Assembly (NCBI GenBank): GCA_051859505.1
Contig: JBHYFN010000001.1
Coordinates: 107,703 to 171,702 of the forward strand
Reading direction: 5' to 3'
Source: JAFIEN01 sp051859505
GTDB lineage: Bacteria; Pseudomonadota; Alphaproteobacteria; Rhodobacterales; Rhodobacteraceae
Length of the DNA: 64,000 nt
Shown: piece by piece, positions 15,914 to 23,139 of the stretch
Numbering within the stretch: the first letter of the stretch is position 1
Layout of the letters: each line of letters opens with the position of its first letter
The notes under the pieces: model-generated
What the model was told of the DNA's origin: nothing
What the model saw: only the letters and a program-made list of their open reading frames with translations
Databases searched by the model: none
Made by a program: the position numbers and the translations under genes

Positions 15914-17497
15914 CTAGGCTCCTTCCCTTGGTTCGGTTTCGTCGATCCAGTTCTGCAGGATCTGCGCCGTTTCCTCCTGCCGGTCCGCGATCATCCGCCG
16001 AAGCCTGCCGACGGGATCCTCGTCAGCATCGGTTCCGCCCGGATCGCCCGGAAACAGATCGGGCAGTTGGTTGAAAAATTGATCCCCCGCCAAACCTGGC
16101 TCCGCGCCGCCGGGAAGGGAAAGCTGTGTCCCGGGTGACAGCAGGGGTGCGGCCTCCGCCGTCCGGCCGGACCGCAGGATCGGACGGATGACGAACAGCC
16201 CCAGAACAAGTGCCACAAGCGCAAGAACCCCGAGCTTGATGAGGCTCATCATGTCGAATGCCGGCAGCCGACTTCCAACCGCTTCGGTCCCCAGTTGCGG
16301 CACCGGCTCGAAGGGCATCGCCTGGATCGTGATCACATCCCCGCGCGCCTCGTCAAAACCGACGGCCGACGCGACAAGCTCCCGCAGGGCCGCGATCTCT
16401 TCCTCGGGGCGGGGCGCCGGAACGGCGGTTCCACTGGCGTCGATCGTGACCGGCTCATTGACCAGAACGGCGACGGTCAGCCGACGCACGCCACCGGGCG
16501 CGCGGATCACCTCGCGGCTGGTCTCGGACATGTCGTAATTGGTGAGCGCGCGGCTTCCGCTTTCCTCTGTGGCAAGGCCGGAACCGCTCGCGCCCGCATC
16601 CCCGTCGGGCAGGTTCGATGCCACCGTCACAGAGCCATCGCGCCCGTCCTGGGTGCTGCGGCTGTTCTCCTCGACATTCGTCGAGATGGCGACGCGGCTT
16701 TCGGGATCGACGCGCCGCTCGATGATCGATTCGCGTTCCGTGATCGTTTCGATCGACAGCTCGACAATGGCATTTCCAACGCCCACCCGAGCCTCGAGCA
16801 GACGTTGCGCACGGGCCCGCAGCTCATCGGCGCGCGCATCGCTGCCGCCCGAGAAGGTCGGCCCCTCGGCGGGAATCAGGCCGTGCTGCGCATCGATCAC
16901 CGAAACGTCCTGCGGCATCAGGCCGGAAACGGCCGCCGCGATCAGGAAACGGAGCGCCTGGGCCTGTTCCTGGCTGAGCGGGTTCCCGGCGGTCGTCACC
17001 GTCACCGAGGCGGTGGTCAGTAGATCGCGCTGGAACGGCCTGCTTGTCGGCGTCGAAATATGGACGCGCGCCGCGCGAATCGTGGGAACCGCAAGGATGG
17101 TACGGGCGAGTTCGCCTTCTTTCGCGCGCCAGTAGGCGGCATCGAACATCTGCGAGGTCGTGCCGAATCCCGACAGATTGTCCAGCAGCTCATAGCCCTG
17201 GCCCGAAAGCTGCGGCAGCCCCTCGGCGGCGAGGCTGATCCTCTGAAGGTCGCGCACGGCCGCAGGAACAAAGATCGAATCACCGCGCACCTCATAGACG
17301 ACCCCCCGTTGATCCAGGGCCGAGATGACGGACGTCATGGAGCCGCGATCAAGGCCGGCATAAAGCAGCGCAAGCTCACGCTCCGAGGCGGAGCGCGCCA
17401 GCGCGACAACCGCCGCAAAGACCCCGAGCGTCGCGGCAATCACGATGAAACGGCGGCGAAAATCCAGACCGGACCAGGTAGTCATCAGGCCTTCCAC
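15914..17497 (-). CDS. fliF: flagellar MS-ring protein FliF
   Basis: About 527 aa. I choose the GTG at 17497 because GGAGG stands 6 nt before it; the ATG at 17485 is a close alternative. Two membrane segments flank the periplasmic ring-building domains (about 12-34 and about 418-440). YAGLDRGSMTSVISALDQRGVVYEV and the YWRAKEGELARTI region match the conserved domains. The C-terminal DPVGRLRRMIADRQEETAQILQNWIDE is the FliG-binding tail, although fliG itself is absent here. It is first in fliF-fliH-fliN-fliP and divergent from fliL across a CtrA-like site. Confidence 0.96.
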   Translation of the reverse strand: MEGLMTTWSGLDFRRRFIVIAATLGVFAAVVALARSASERELALLYAGLDRGSMTSVISALDQRGVVYEVRGDSIFVPAAVRDLQRISLAAEGLPQLSGQGYELLDNLSGFGTTSQMFDAAYWRAKEGELARTILAVPTIRAARVHISTPTSRPFQRDLLTTASVTVTTAGNPLSQEQAQALRFLIAAAVSGLMPQDVSVIDAQHGLIPAEGPTFSGGSDARADELRARAQRLLEARVGVGNAIVELSIETITERESIIERRVDPESRVAISTNVEENSRSTQDGRDGSVTVASNLPDGDAGASGSGLATEESGSRALTNYDMSETSREVIRAPGGVRRLTVAVLVNEPVTIDASGTAVPAPRPEEEIAALRELVASAVGFDEARGDVITIQAMPFEPVPQLGTEAVGSRLPAFDMMSLIKLGVLALVALVLGLFVIRPILRSGRTAEAAPLLSPGTQLSLPGGAEPGLAGDQFFNQLPDLFPGDPGGTDADEDPVGRLRRMIADRQEETAQILQNWIDETEPREGA

Positions 17498-17557
17498 GAT
17501 GCACCTCCGAAAACGTGGGGCCTTCTGCCCCGACAACCGATCAATCGGACATGAGCC

Positions 17558-17572
17558 TTAACAATCGGTTAG
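17558..17572. promoter_or_regulatory. CtrA-like binding site between fliF and fliL
   Basis: TTAA-CAATCGG-TTAG matches the CtrA consensus TTAA-N7-TTAA at seven of eight positions. It is 45 nt upstream of the fliL ATG and 60 nt upstream of the fliF GTG, so one site could serve both divergent operons. CtrA controls early flagellar genes in several alphaproteobacteria; binding here is inferred. Confidence 0.6.
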
Positions 17573-17617
17573 TTCCTGATGGTTTATCTGTGAGCCGACA
17601 GAACACAGGAGCCATCC

Positions 17618-18103
17618 ATGACCGAGATCGCCGATCCACCGATCGAACCTCCCGCCAAGCGCTCCCGGTTGCCGCTCGTCATCGGCCTCGTTCTCGCCCT
17701 TGTCGGTGCGGGCGCGGGTTTCGCCGTCATCCGGTTCGGGCTTGTCGGGGGGGCGGATGTTGCCGAGGTCACGGACGAATCGCCCAGGATCGAACCCTTG
17801 CGCGCGGCCGTGTTCCTGCCGCTCGAGCCGTTGACGATCAATCTGCCCGACCCGTCCGGCCGGCGGTTTCTTCGATTCGTCGCCCAGCTCGAGGTCGATC
17901 CGGCCCATGCGGCCGAGGTCGAGGCCGTGATGCCGCGCATCGTGGATGTGCTGAACGGCTATCTGCGCGCCATCCCCGTCAGCGATTTCGAGGATCCCGC
18001 AGCCCTGCTCAGGCTGCGGGCCCAGATGCTGCGGCGCATTCAGGTCGTCGTCGGCGAGGGGCGGGTGCGCGACCTTCTGATCATGGAATTCATCGTAAAC
18101 TGA
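17618..18103 (+). CDS. fliL: flagellar basal-body protein FliL
   Basis: 161 aa. It has a short cytoplasmic tail, one membrane helix (LPLVIGLVLALVGAGAGFAVI, about 18-38) and a periplasmic stomatin-like domain with VFLPLEPLTINLPDPSGRRFLRFVAQLEV and the ending RVRDLLIMEFIVN. FliL surrounds the stator and supports torque. AGGAG is 6 nt before the ATG. It heads the plus-strand operon, followed after 11 nt by a small membrane protein gene. A second FliL-like gene lies at 27.5-28.0 kb. Confidence 0.93.
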   Translation: MTEIADPPIEPPAKRSRLPLVIGLVLALVGAGAGFAVIRFGLVGGADVAEVTDESPRIEPLRAAVFLPLEPLTINLPDPSGRRFLRFVAQLEVDPAHAAEVEAVMPRIVDVLNGYLRAIPVSDFEDPAALLRLRAQMLRRIQVVVGEGRVRDLLIMEFIVN

Positions 18104-18114
18104 GAGGTCATGAA

Positions 18115-18471
18115 ATGGGTGAAATAGCCGATATCCTGCTGGTTGCGGGGGCCGTCGGGGCGGGCCTTTATTGCCTCGTTCTTTCGCGGCGGCTGAAGCG
18201 GTTTACCGACCTCGAGAAAGGTGTCGGGGGGGCTGTCGCCGTGCTCTCGGCCCAGGTCGACGACCTGACCCGGACATTGAGCGAGGCGCAGGGCAGCGGT
18301 GCGCGGTCGGTGCAGACGCTCAACCTCGCCAGCGACCGGGCCGAGGCGGCGGGCAAGCGGCTGGAGCTCCTGCTGGCCTCGCTGCACGACCTTCCCGAAC
18401 CGGCCTCCGCCCCTGTCGAGGCGACGCCCTTCTTCGTACGCCATCCCGAAGCCATGGGGCGCAGGGCATGA
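18115..18471 (+). CDS. small membrane-anchored coiled-coil protein in fliL operon
   Basis: 118 aa, not recognised as a named family. It opens with one membrane helix (IADILLVAGAVGAGLYCLVLSRRL) followed by a predicted helical, heptad-like region (FTDLEKGVGGAVAVLSAQVDDLTRTLSEAQ, then LNLASDRAEAAGKRLELLLASL) and a short tail. A nearby ATG at 18110 is out of frame and stops at once, so the ATG at 18115 is used. Its TGA overlaps the start of the MotE-like gene (ATGA). The location between fliL and a MotE-like gene suggests a role near the motor. Confidence 0.7.
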   Translation: MGEIADILLVAGAVGAGLYCLVLSRRLKRFTDLEKGVGGAVAVLSAQVDDLTRTLSEAQGSGARSVQTLNLASDRAEAAGKRLELLLASLHDLPEPASAPVEATPFFVRHPEAMGRRA

Positions 18472-19076
18472 AACGGACCACCGGCCGATCCCCTTCCGCC
18501 CGTCGGCGGGGCAGCCATGTCCTGCCGATCATCACGGCGCTTCTGATAGGATCGGGTCTTGCGCGGATCGGTGAAGGCGCCAGTCAGGTCCGGGCACAGG
18601 CTGCGGATCCTGTGCCCGAGGTCGAGATGCCCGAACTCGCTTCGGGCGCTCTGAGTTGCCTTCCGGAAGACACGCCGGGCGCGCTGGTCGCCGCGCTGCG
18701 CCAGCGCGAGGAGAGGGTCACGGAACGCGAGGCGCAGCTTGCCGAGCGCATGGAGCGACTCGCACAGGTCGAGGCAGAGATCGAGGGGATGCTCGCCGAG
18801 CTTTCCCGGGCCGAGGCAAGCCTTGCGGAAACAGTTGCCCTTGCCGAAACCGGGGCTGCGGAGGATCTCGCGCAGCTGACCCAGGTCTATGAGAACATGC
18901 GGCCCGCGGATGCTGCGGCACTGTTCGAACAGATGGATCCTGCCTTTGGTGCCGGCTTCATGGGCCTGATGCGGCCAGAGGCCGCAGCCGCGATCATGAC
19001 CAAGCTGGATCCGAATACGGCCTATTCGATCAGTGTCATACTGGCAGGTCGCAATGCGCGCGCGCCCACCCAATAG
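18468..19076 (+). CDS. MotE-like (MgtE N-domain) flagellar protein
   Basis: 202 aa. It has a signal or anchor at about 17-40, then a strong coiled coil (LRQREERVTEREAQLAERMERLAQVEAEIEGMLAEL). The C-terminal domain, with YENMRPADAAALFEQMDPAFGAGFMGLM and PEAAAAIMTKLDPNTAYSISVIL, matches the MgtE intracellular N-domain fold found in periplasmic MotE proteins of rhizobia, where MotE acts as a chaperone for the stator partner MotC. Placement two genes before motA fits. Assignment to MotE as a function is inferred from architecture. Confidence 0.75.
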   Translation: MKRTTGRSPSARRRGSHVLPIITALLIGSGLARIGEGASQVRAQAADPVPEVEMPELASGALSCLPEDTPGALVAALRQREERVTEREAQLAERMERLAQVEAEIEGMLAELSRAEASLAETVALAETGAAEDLAQLTQVYENMRPADAAALFEQMDPAFGAGFMGLMRPEAAAAIMTKLDPNTAYSISVILAGRNARAPTQ

Positions 19077-19105
19077 CGGCGATCCCGGCGAATGAAGAGG
19101 GATCG

Positions 19106-19109
19106 TTAA
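19106..19109. promoter_or_regulatory. possible CtrA half-site upstream of motA
   Basis: On the minus strand TTAACGAT (ending at 19109) differs by one base from the CtrA half-site TTAACCAT. It is in the 95-bp gap before motA, about 63 nt from the start codon. A half-site this short can occur by chance; it is listed because three fuller sites lie before other flagellar genes in the window. Confidence 0.25.
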
Positions 19110-19171
19110 TACCTCTCTGCGACTGTGTGGACGCGGCGAAAGACTCAATCTTGGAACAGGAGTAGGCAAGG

Positions 19172-20038
19172 ATGATCGGCCTCTTCGGCATCATCATCGT
19201 TATGGTCATGGTCTTCGGCGGCTACATTCTGGCCGGCGGAAAGATGGGCATCATCCTCTATGCGTTGCCCTTCGAGATGATGATGATCGGTGGCGCGGCT
19301 GTCGGCGCCTTCCTCCTCGCCAACGAAGGGTCCGCGATCAAGCACACGCTCAAGGACATGTCCAAGGTGTTCAAGGGCCCACGCTGGAAACCGGACGATT
19401 ATCGCGATCTTCTCTGCCTTCTGTTCGAACTGATCCGCATCGCCCGGACCAACCCCGTCGCCCTCGAGGAACATATCGAGAAGCCGGAGGATTCCCCGAT
19501 CTTCGCCCGCTATCCCAGGATCCGGGCCGACAAGGAAGCTGTGGCCCTGATCTGTGATACTCTCCGTTCGGCCTCGATGAACTACGACGACCCGCACCAG
19601 GTCGAGGAGGTGCTCGAAAAGCGGATGGAGGCCAATCAGCACCATGCGCTGCACTCTACCCATGCGCTTCAGGCCGTGGCGGATGGGCTTCCGGCGCTGG
19701 GCATCGTCGCCGCCGTTCTGGGCGTGATCAAGACGATGGCATCCATCGACCAACCCCCCGAGGTTCTTGGCAAGATGATCGGTGGCGCGCTGGTGGGGAC
19801 TTTCCTTGGCGTCTTTCTTGCCTACGGGTTCGTCGGGCCCTTTGCGGCGAAGCTGAAGGCGGTGATCGAGAATGACGGTCACTTCTATCAGCTGATCCGC
19901 GAGGTGCTGGTCGCAAACCTCCACCAGCATCCGCCCAACATCTGTATCGAAGTGGGGCGCCAGAACACGCCGAGCGGTTATCGCCCCTCGTTTGCAGACC
20001 TCGAAGAGGCCCTGAAGGCGACCAAGGATGCGGCATGA
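19172..20038 (+). CDS. motA: flagellar motor stator protein MotA
   Basis: 288 aa. MotA and MotB form the proton channel that drives rotation. Four membrane segments are visible: IIIVMVMVFGGYILAGG, MMMIGGAAVGAFLLA, ALGIVAAVLGVIKTMAS (about 180-200) and GGALVGTFLGVFLAYGFVGPFA. The cytoplasmic loop with YDDPHQVEEVLEKRMEANQHH is typical of the alphaproteobacterial form, as is the length. Its TGA overlaps the next gene's ATG. MotB is 33 kb away in the second flagellar block. Confidence 0.97.
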   Translation: MIGLFGIIIVMVMVFGGYILAGGKMGIILYALPFEMMMIGGAAVGAFLLANEGSAIKHTLKDMSKVFKGPRWKPDDYRDLLCLLFELIRIARTNPVALEEHIEKPEDSPIFARYPRIRADKEAVALICDTLRSASMNYDDPHQVEEVLEKRMEANQHHALHSTHALQAVADGLPALGIVAAVLGVIKTMASIDQPPEVLGKMIGGALVGTFLGVFLAYGFVGPFAAKLKAVIENDGHFYQLIREVLVANLHQHPPNICIEVGRQNTPSGYRPSFADLEEALKATKDAA

Positions 20039-22344
20039 CGAAGGGCAGCTTCACCTGGACGTTCCACGGCAGCTGCGCAAAAGGCCTCGTCGCGAGCCTC
20101 TTGCTGGCGCTCGCCTTGCTCTCATGGTCCGGGGGAAAGGCGTTTGCCGAAACGATCACCTTCCGATCCGGGGAACACGCGACCTTCTCGCGCCTCGTTC
20201 TGGATATTCCACGCGCCGCGGAATGGCAGATCAGCCCTGCCCCCGATGGCTATGTCCTGACGATGGACCCCCGGCACCGCTTCGATACCAGCCGCGCTTT
20301 CGACAGGATCCCGAGAACGCGCCTCGCCGAGTTGCGGCATGGTGATGTGCCCGGGCAGCTTGGCCTCGTGCTCGATTGCGATTGCCATGTGACGGCCTTC
20401 CTGTTTCGTCCCGACAAGCTGGTCATCGACATCGTCGACGGTCCGGGGCCTGACGCGGGCACCGCCGAACAAGAGACCGCACGGCCGCAGGCAGACAGGA
20501 TCGGCCCGGTTGCCGGAACGGGCGTCTCCCTGCTCCCGCTTGGCATGCCGACCACCCCCTTGGGGTCGGCGGATCGGGCTTCGGCGGCAGGAAGCGATCC
20601 CGTAAACGACGCGCGCCTGTTCGACTCCTCGCTGCTCGACCAGAGCGCGCGAGAGGATTCGGACGTGGGTTCCGAAGAAGCGGCCCGCATCACCGAGCTT
20701 GAGACGACCCTACTGGAAAGCCTCGCACGGGCCGGAACCCAAGGCATATTGGACTTCCGCCATGAGCGCCCCGCCTCTGAGCCGCCGGATCTGCCACCAG
20801 AGCCGCTCGTTCCCGCTGATCCCGTCGCTCAGGATCCGTCGGTATCGGATCTGTCCCCTGGCCTGAGGATCGAAACGGCCCTGGATCAGTTCCGGAACTC
20901 GGCCTCTCCTCGCCTTGCCACCGAAGAAGGCGAGGCCTGCCTCCCCGATGAGCTACTTGATCTGGCCGCATGGGGCGACGACCGGCCGTTCGGTGTTCAG
21001 ATCGGCGAACGGCAGGCCCAGATCATCGACGCAGCCGGATCCCTGTCGGACGAAGGGGTGCTGCAATTGGCTCGGGCCTATCTCTACTTCGGTTTTGGCG
21101 AGGAAGCGCTGTCTGCCCTGGCGCTGAGTGAGGGAAGCTCGGTCGAACGCGACGTCCTGATTGCGATCGCCAGGGTTCTGGACGGCCGGGAGGGTGGATC
21201 GCATGCCGTCTTCGCGGGCCAGCGGGGTTGTACGGGGATCGTCGCGCTTTGGGCCGCGCTGGAGCGAGGCAACCTCGCAGGGACCAGTGAGTCCGAGCGC
21301 ACGGCGATGCAGCGTGCCCAGCAACAGTTGCCACTGCCGATCCGGGCGCAGATCGGAGTGCGGCTCTCCGAGCTTTTCCTTGGGGTTTCAGACCCGGCAG
21401 CGGCGGCTCAGATCCTTGATGAAACGGGGTCGAAAGACACCAGCGGCGCGCTTCGGGCCAACCTCCTCGAGGCAGAGATAGCGCGCCAGACCGAAGGCAA
21501 TGCGGCCGCGATCGACCGGCTGGCCAGGTTGGCGGCCGGCGATCCTAGGATGGAGCCACTGGCACTGGCCGAATTGACGGATCTTTACATTGCGGAGGGT
21601 CAGACCGTCCCGGAAGCCACGATCGAACTTGTCGCGACACTGCGTCACGAGCACCGCGGTTCGGAGGCTGAAGCGATCCTCGCGCTGGCCCAGATCAGGG
21701 CGCTCCTGTTCGCCGATCGCTTCGATGAGGCACTTTCCCTGCGCCGACAGGAGCTTGGAGGGCTGGATGCCGAAACCCTGTCGTCGATCGATCGGGAAAC
21801 CTTCGTCGCGGCCGCTTCGCGGCTCGATGAGGATTCGTTCCTGCCCCTCGTCTTCGGCCTGGACCCGGCCGACCTGCCCGCAGAGGCAGCCGCCGCGATC
21901 AAGGCCCGTCTACTGAGCCTTGGGTTTGCGGAAGAGGCTTTGGCCTTTGAGGCGGGAGCACCTTTCAAGGAAGAGCCAGCGCCAGAGCCGGAGGTCATGC
22001 GGACAGAGGTCGATCCCTCGGCCGATACAGCTGCTTTCGACCGCTCGACTCCCGACGAAATCCTGCCGAATCTGCCGGAGGAAGGGCCGCAGTCGGCGGC
22101 AGTCCTTCTCCCCGATGCCCGCCTGTCCGAGCTTGCCGCAGAGCCGGTCCCGGATCTTTCGGCGCTCGAGGCGACGTTGTCTGAATGGGAACCGCAAGCC
22201 TCCTCGACCCTCGATGGGTTGGTCAGCCCGTCACCGCTTGCTGAACGGCGAAGCCTGTTGGGCGAAGCGGAAGCGACCCGGTTGCGGGCGGAGTCTCTGC
22301 TGCGGCAATCGCCCTTCGAGGGGGAGGCGACCTTCTCTCAATGA
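20035..22344 (+). CDS. large exported protein downstream of motA, MotC/MotK-like by position
   Basis: 769 aa. The signal peptide (about 1-38, VASLLLALALLSW...AFAET) predicts a periplasmic protein. The first 100 mature residues form a beta-rich domain resembling AMIN-type modules (FRSGEHATFSRLVLDIP, DKLVIDIVDG). A long acidic linker follows, then a TPR-like helical region (VLQLARAYLYFGFGEEALSALAL and later repeats to about 650), and a disordered C-terminus. The ATGA overlap with motA argues for co-function with the stator, as for the periplasmic MotC of rhizobia. Homology to MotC is not demonstrated. The ORF is intact and large for an uncharacterised motor gene. Confidence 0.7.
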   Translation: MTKGSFTWTFHGSCAKGLVASLLLALALLSWSGGKAFAETITFRSGEHATFSRLVLDIPRAAEWQISPAPDGYVLTMDPRHRFDTSRAFDRIPRTRLAELRHGDVPGQLGLVLDCDCHVTAFLFRPDKLVIDIVDGPGPDAGTAEQETARPQADRIGPVAGTGVSLLPLGMPTTPLGSADRASAAGSDPVNDARLFDSSLLDQSAREDSDVGSEEAARITELETTLLESLARAGTQGILDFRHERPASEPPDLPPEPLVPADPVAQDPSVSDLSPGLRIETALDQFRNSASPRLATEEGEACLPDELLDLAAWGDDRPFGVQIGERQAQIIDAAGSLSDEGVLQLARAYLYFGFGEEALSALALSEGSSVERDVLIAIARVLDGREGGSHAVFAGQRGCTGIVALWAALERGNLAGTSESERTAMQRAQQQLPLPIRAQIGVRLSELFLGVSDPAAAAQILDETGSKDTSGALRANLLEAEIARQTEGNAAAIDRLARLAAGDPRMEPLALAELTDLYIAEGQTVPEATIELVATLRHEHRGSEAEAILALAQIRALLFADRFDEALSLRRQELGGLDAETLSSIDRETFVAAASRLDEDSFLPLVFGLDPADLPAEAAAAIKARLLSLGFAEEALAFEAGAPFKEEPAPEPEVMRTEVDPSADTAAFDRSTPDEILPNLPEEGPQSAAVLLPDARLSELAAEPVPDLSALEATLSEWEPQASSTLDGLVSPSPLAERRSLLGEAEATRLRAESLLRQSPFEGEATFSQ

Positions 22345-22407
22345 TGGTTACGAAAGCTAAACCACCTGGGTGATAGGCAGAACCGACTCCGCAGCAGAAG
22401 GCGCGCG

Positions 22408-23136
22408 ATGATGATCCTGCCGAAGCCGGCCTTGCATGCCCCGTTCTTCCGATTGCTCGCCGTGGCGGCCCTTCTGTTGGCGGGACTCGCCCCCGACCGT
22501 GGTGCTGCTGACGATTCGGACCTTTGCCTGACTGCTGCCATCGACGCCGCACGGATCAATTCCGTTCCGCTTTCGGTCCTTGTGGCGATCACCCAGGCTG
22601 AGACCGGGCGGGCAGTTGGCGGCTCCGTCCGCCCCTGGCCCTGGACCGTCAATGTCGAGGGAACGGGACACTGGTTCGACGACCGAGAAAGCGCGATCGC
22701 CTTTGCCGAGGCGCAAAGCCGATCGGGGCTACGAAGTTTCGACATCGGCTGCTTCCAGCTGAACTATCGCTGGCACGGAGAGGCCTTCACGACGATCGCG
22801 CAGATGTTCGATCCCCTCGCGAACGCCTCCTACGCCGCTGGCTTTCTGTCCGATCTCCACTCCGAATCAGGAGACTGGTCGGTCGCGGCCGGCGCCTATC
22901 ATTCCCGGACCCCGGAACACGCCTCAGCCTATCGTGCCCGCTTTGACAGGTTCCATTCTGCGGCCGTCGCGGCGGGGATGGATCGGGATCATCGGTTCGT
23001 CGCCCTCTCTTCCGGTTCGGCGGGGAGCAGCGGGCTCGCAGTCGTCGTGCGCACCAACACCTTCCCGCTGCTTCGGGAAACCGATGTCGAGCCGAGCGGA
23101 CTTGGCTCGCTTGTGCCCTTGATCGATGGAGGCTGA
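22408..23136 (+). CDS. SLT-domain lytic transglycosylase (SltF-like)
   Basis: 242 aa periplasmic muramidase, probably opening the peptidoglycan for the flagellar rod. It has a signal peptide (about 10-34), the probable catalytic Glu65 in VLVAITQAETGR, and SFDIGCFQLNYRWHGEAF with NASYAAGFLSDLH and AGAYHSRTPEHA as the remaining SLT signature blocks. Rhodobacterales have a flagellum-dedicated transglycosylase, SltF, which this resembles in context. The gene lies 63 nt after the exported-protein gene and 3 nt before flhA. No FlgJ is encoded nearby, so this is a good candidate for its enzymatic role. Confidence 0.87.
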   Translation: MMILPKPALHAPFFRLLAVAALLLAGLAPDRGAADDSDLCLTAAIDAARINSVPLSVLVAITQAETGRAVGGSVRPWPWTVNVEGTGHWFDDRESAIAFAEAQSRSGLRSFDIGCFQLNYRWHGEAFTTIAQMFDPLANASYAAGFLSDLHSESGDWSVAAGAYHSRTPEHASAYRARFDRFHSAAVAAGMDRDHRFVALSSGSAGSSGLAVVVRTNTFPLLRETDVEPSGLGSLVPLIDGG

Positions 23137-23139
23137 GAC

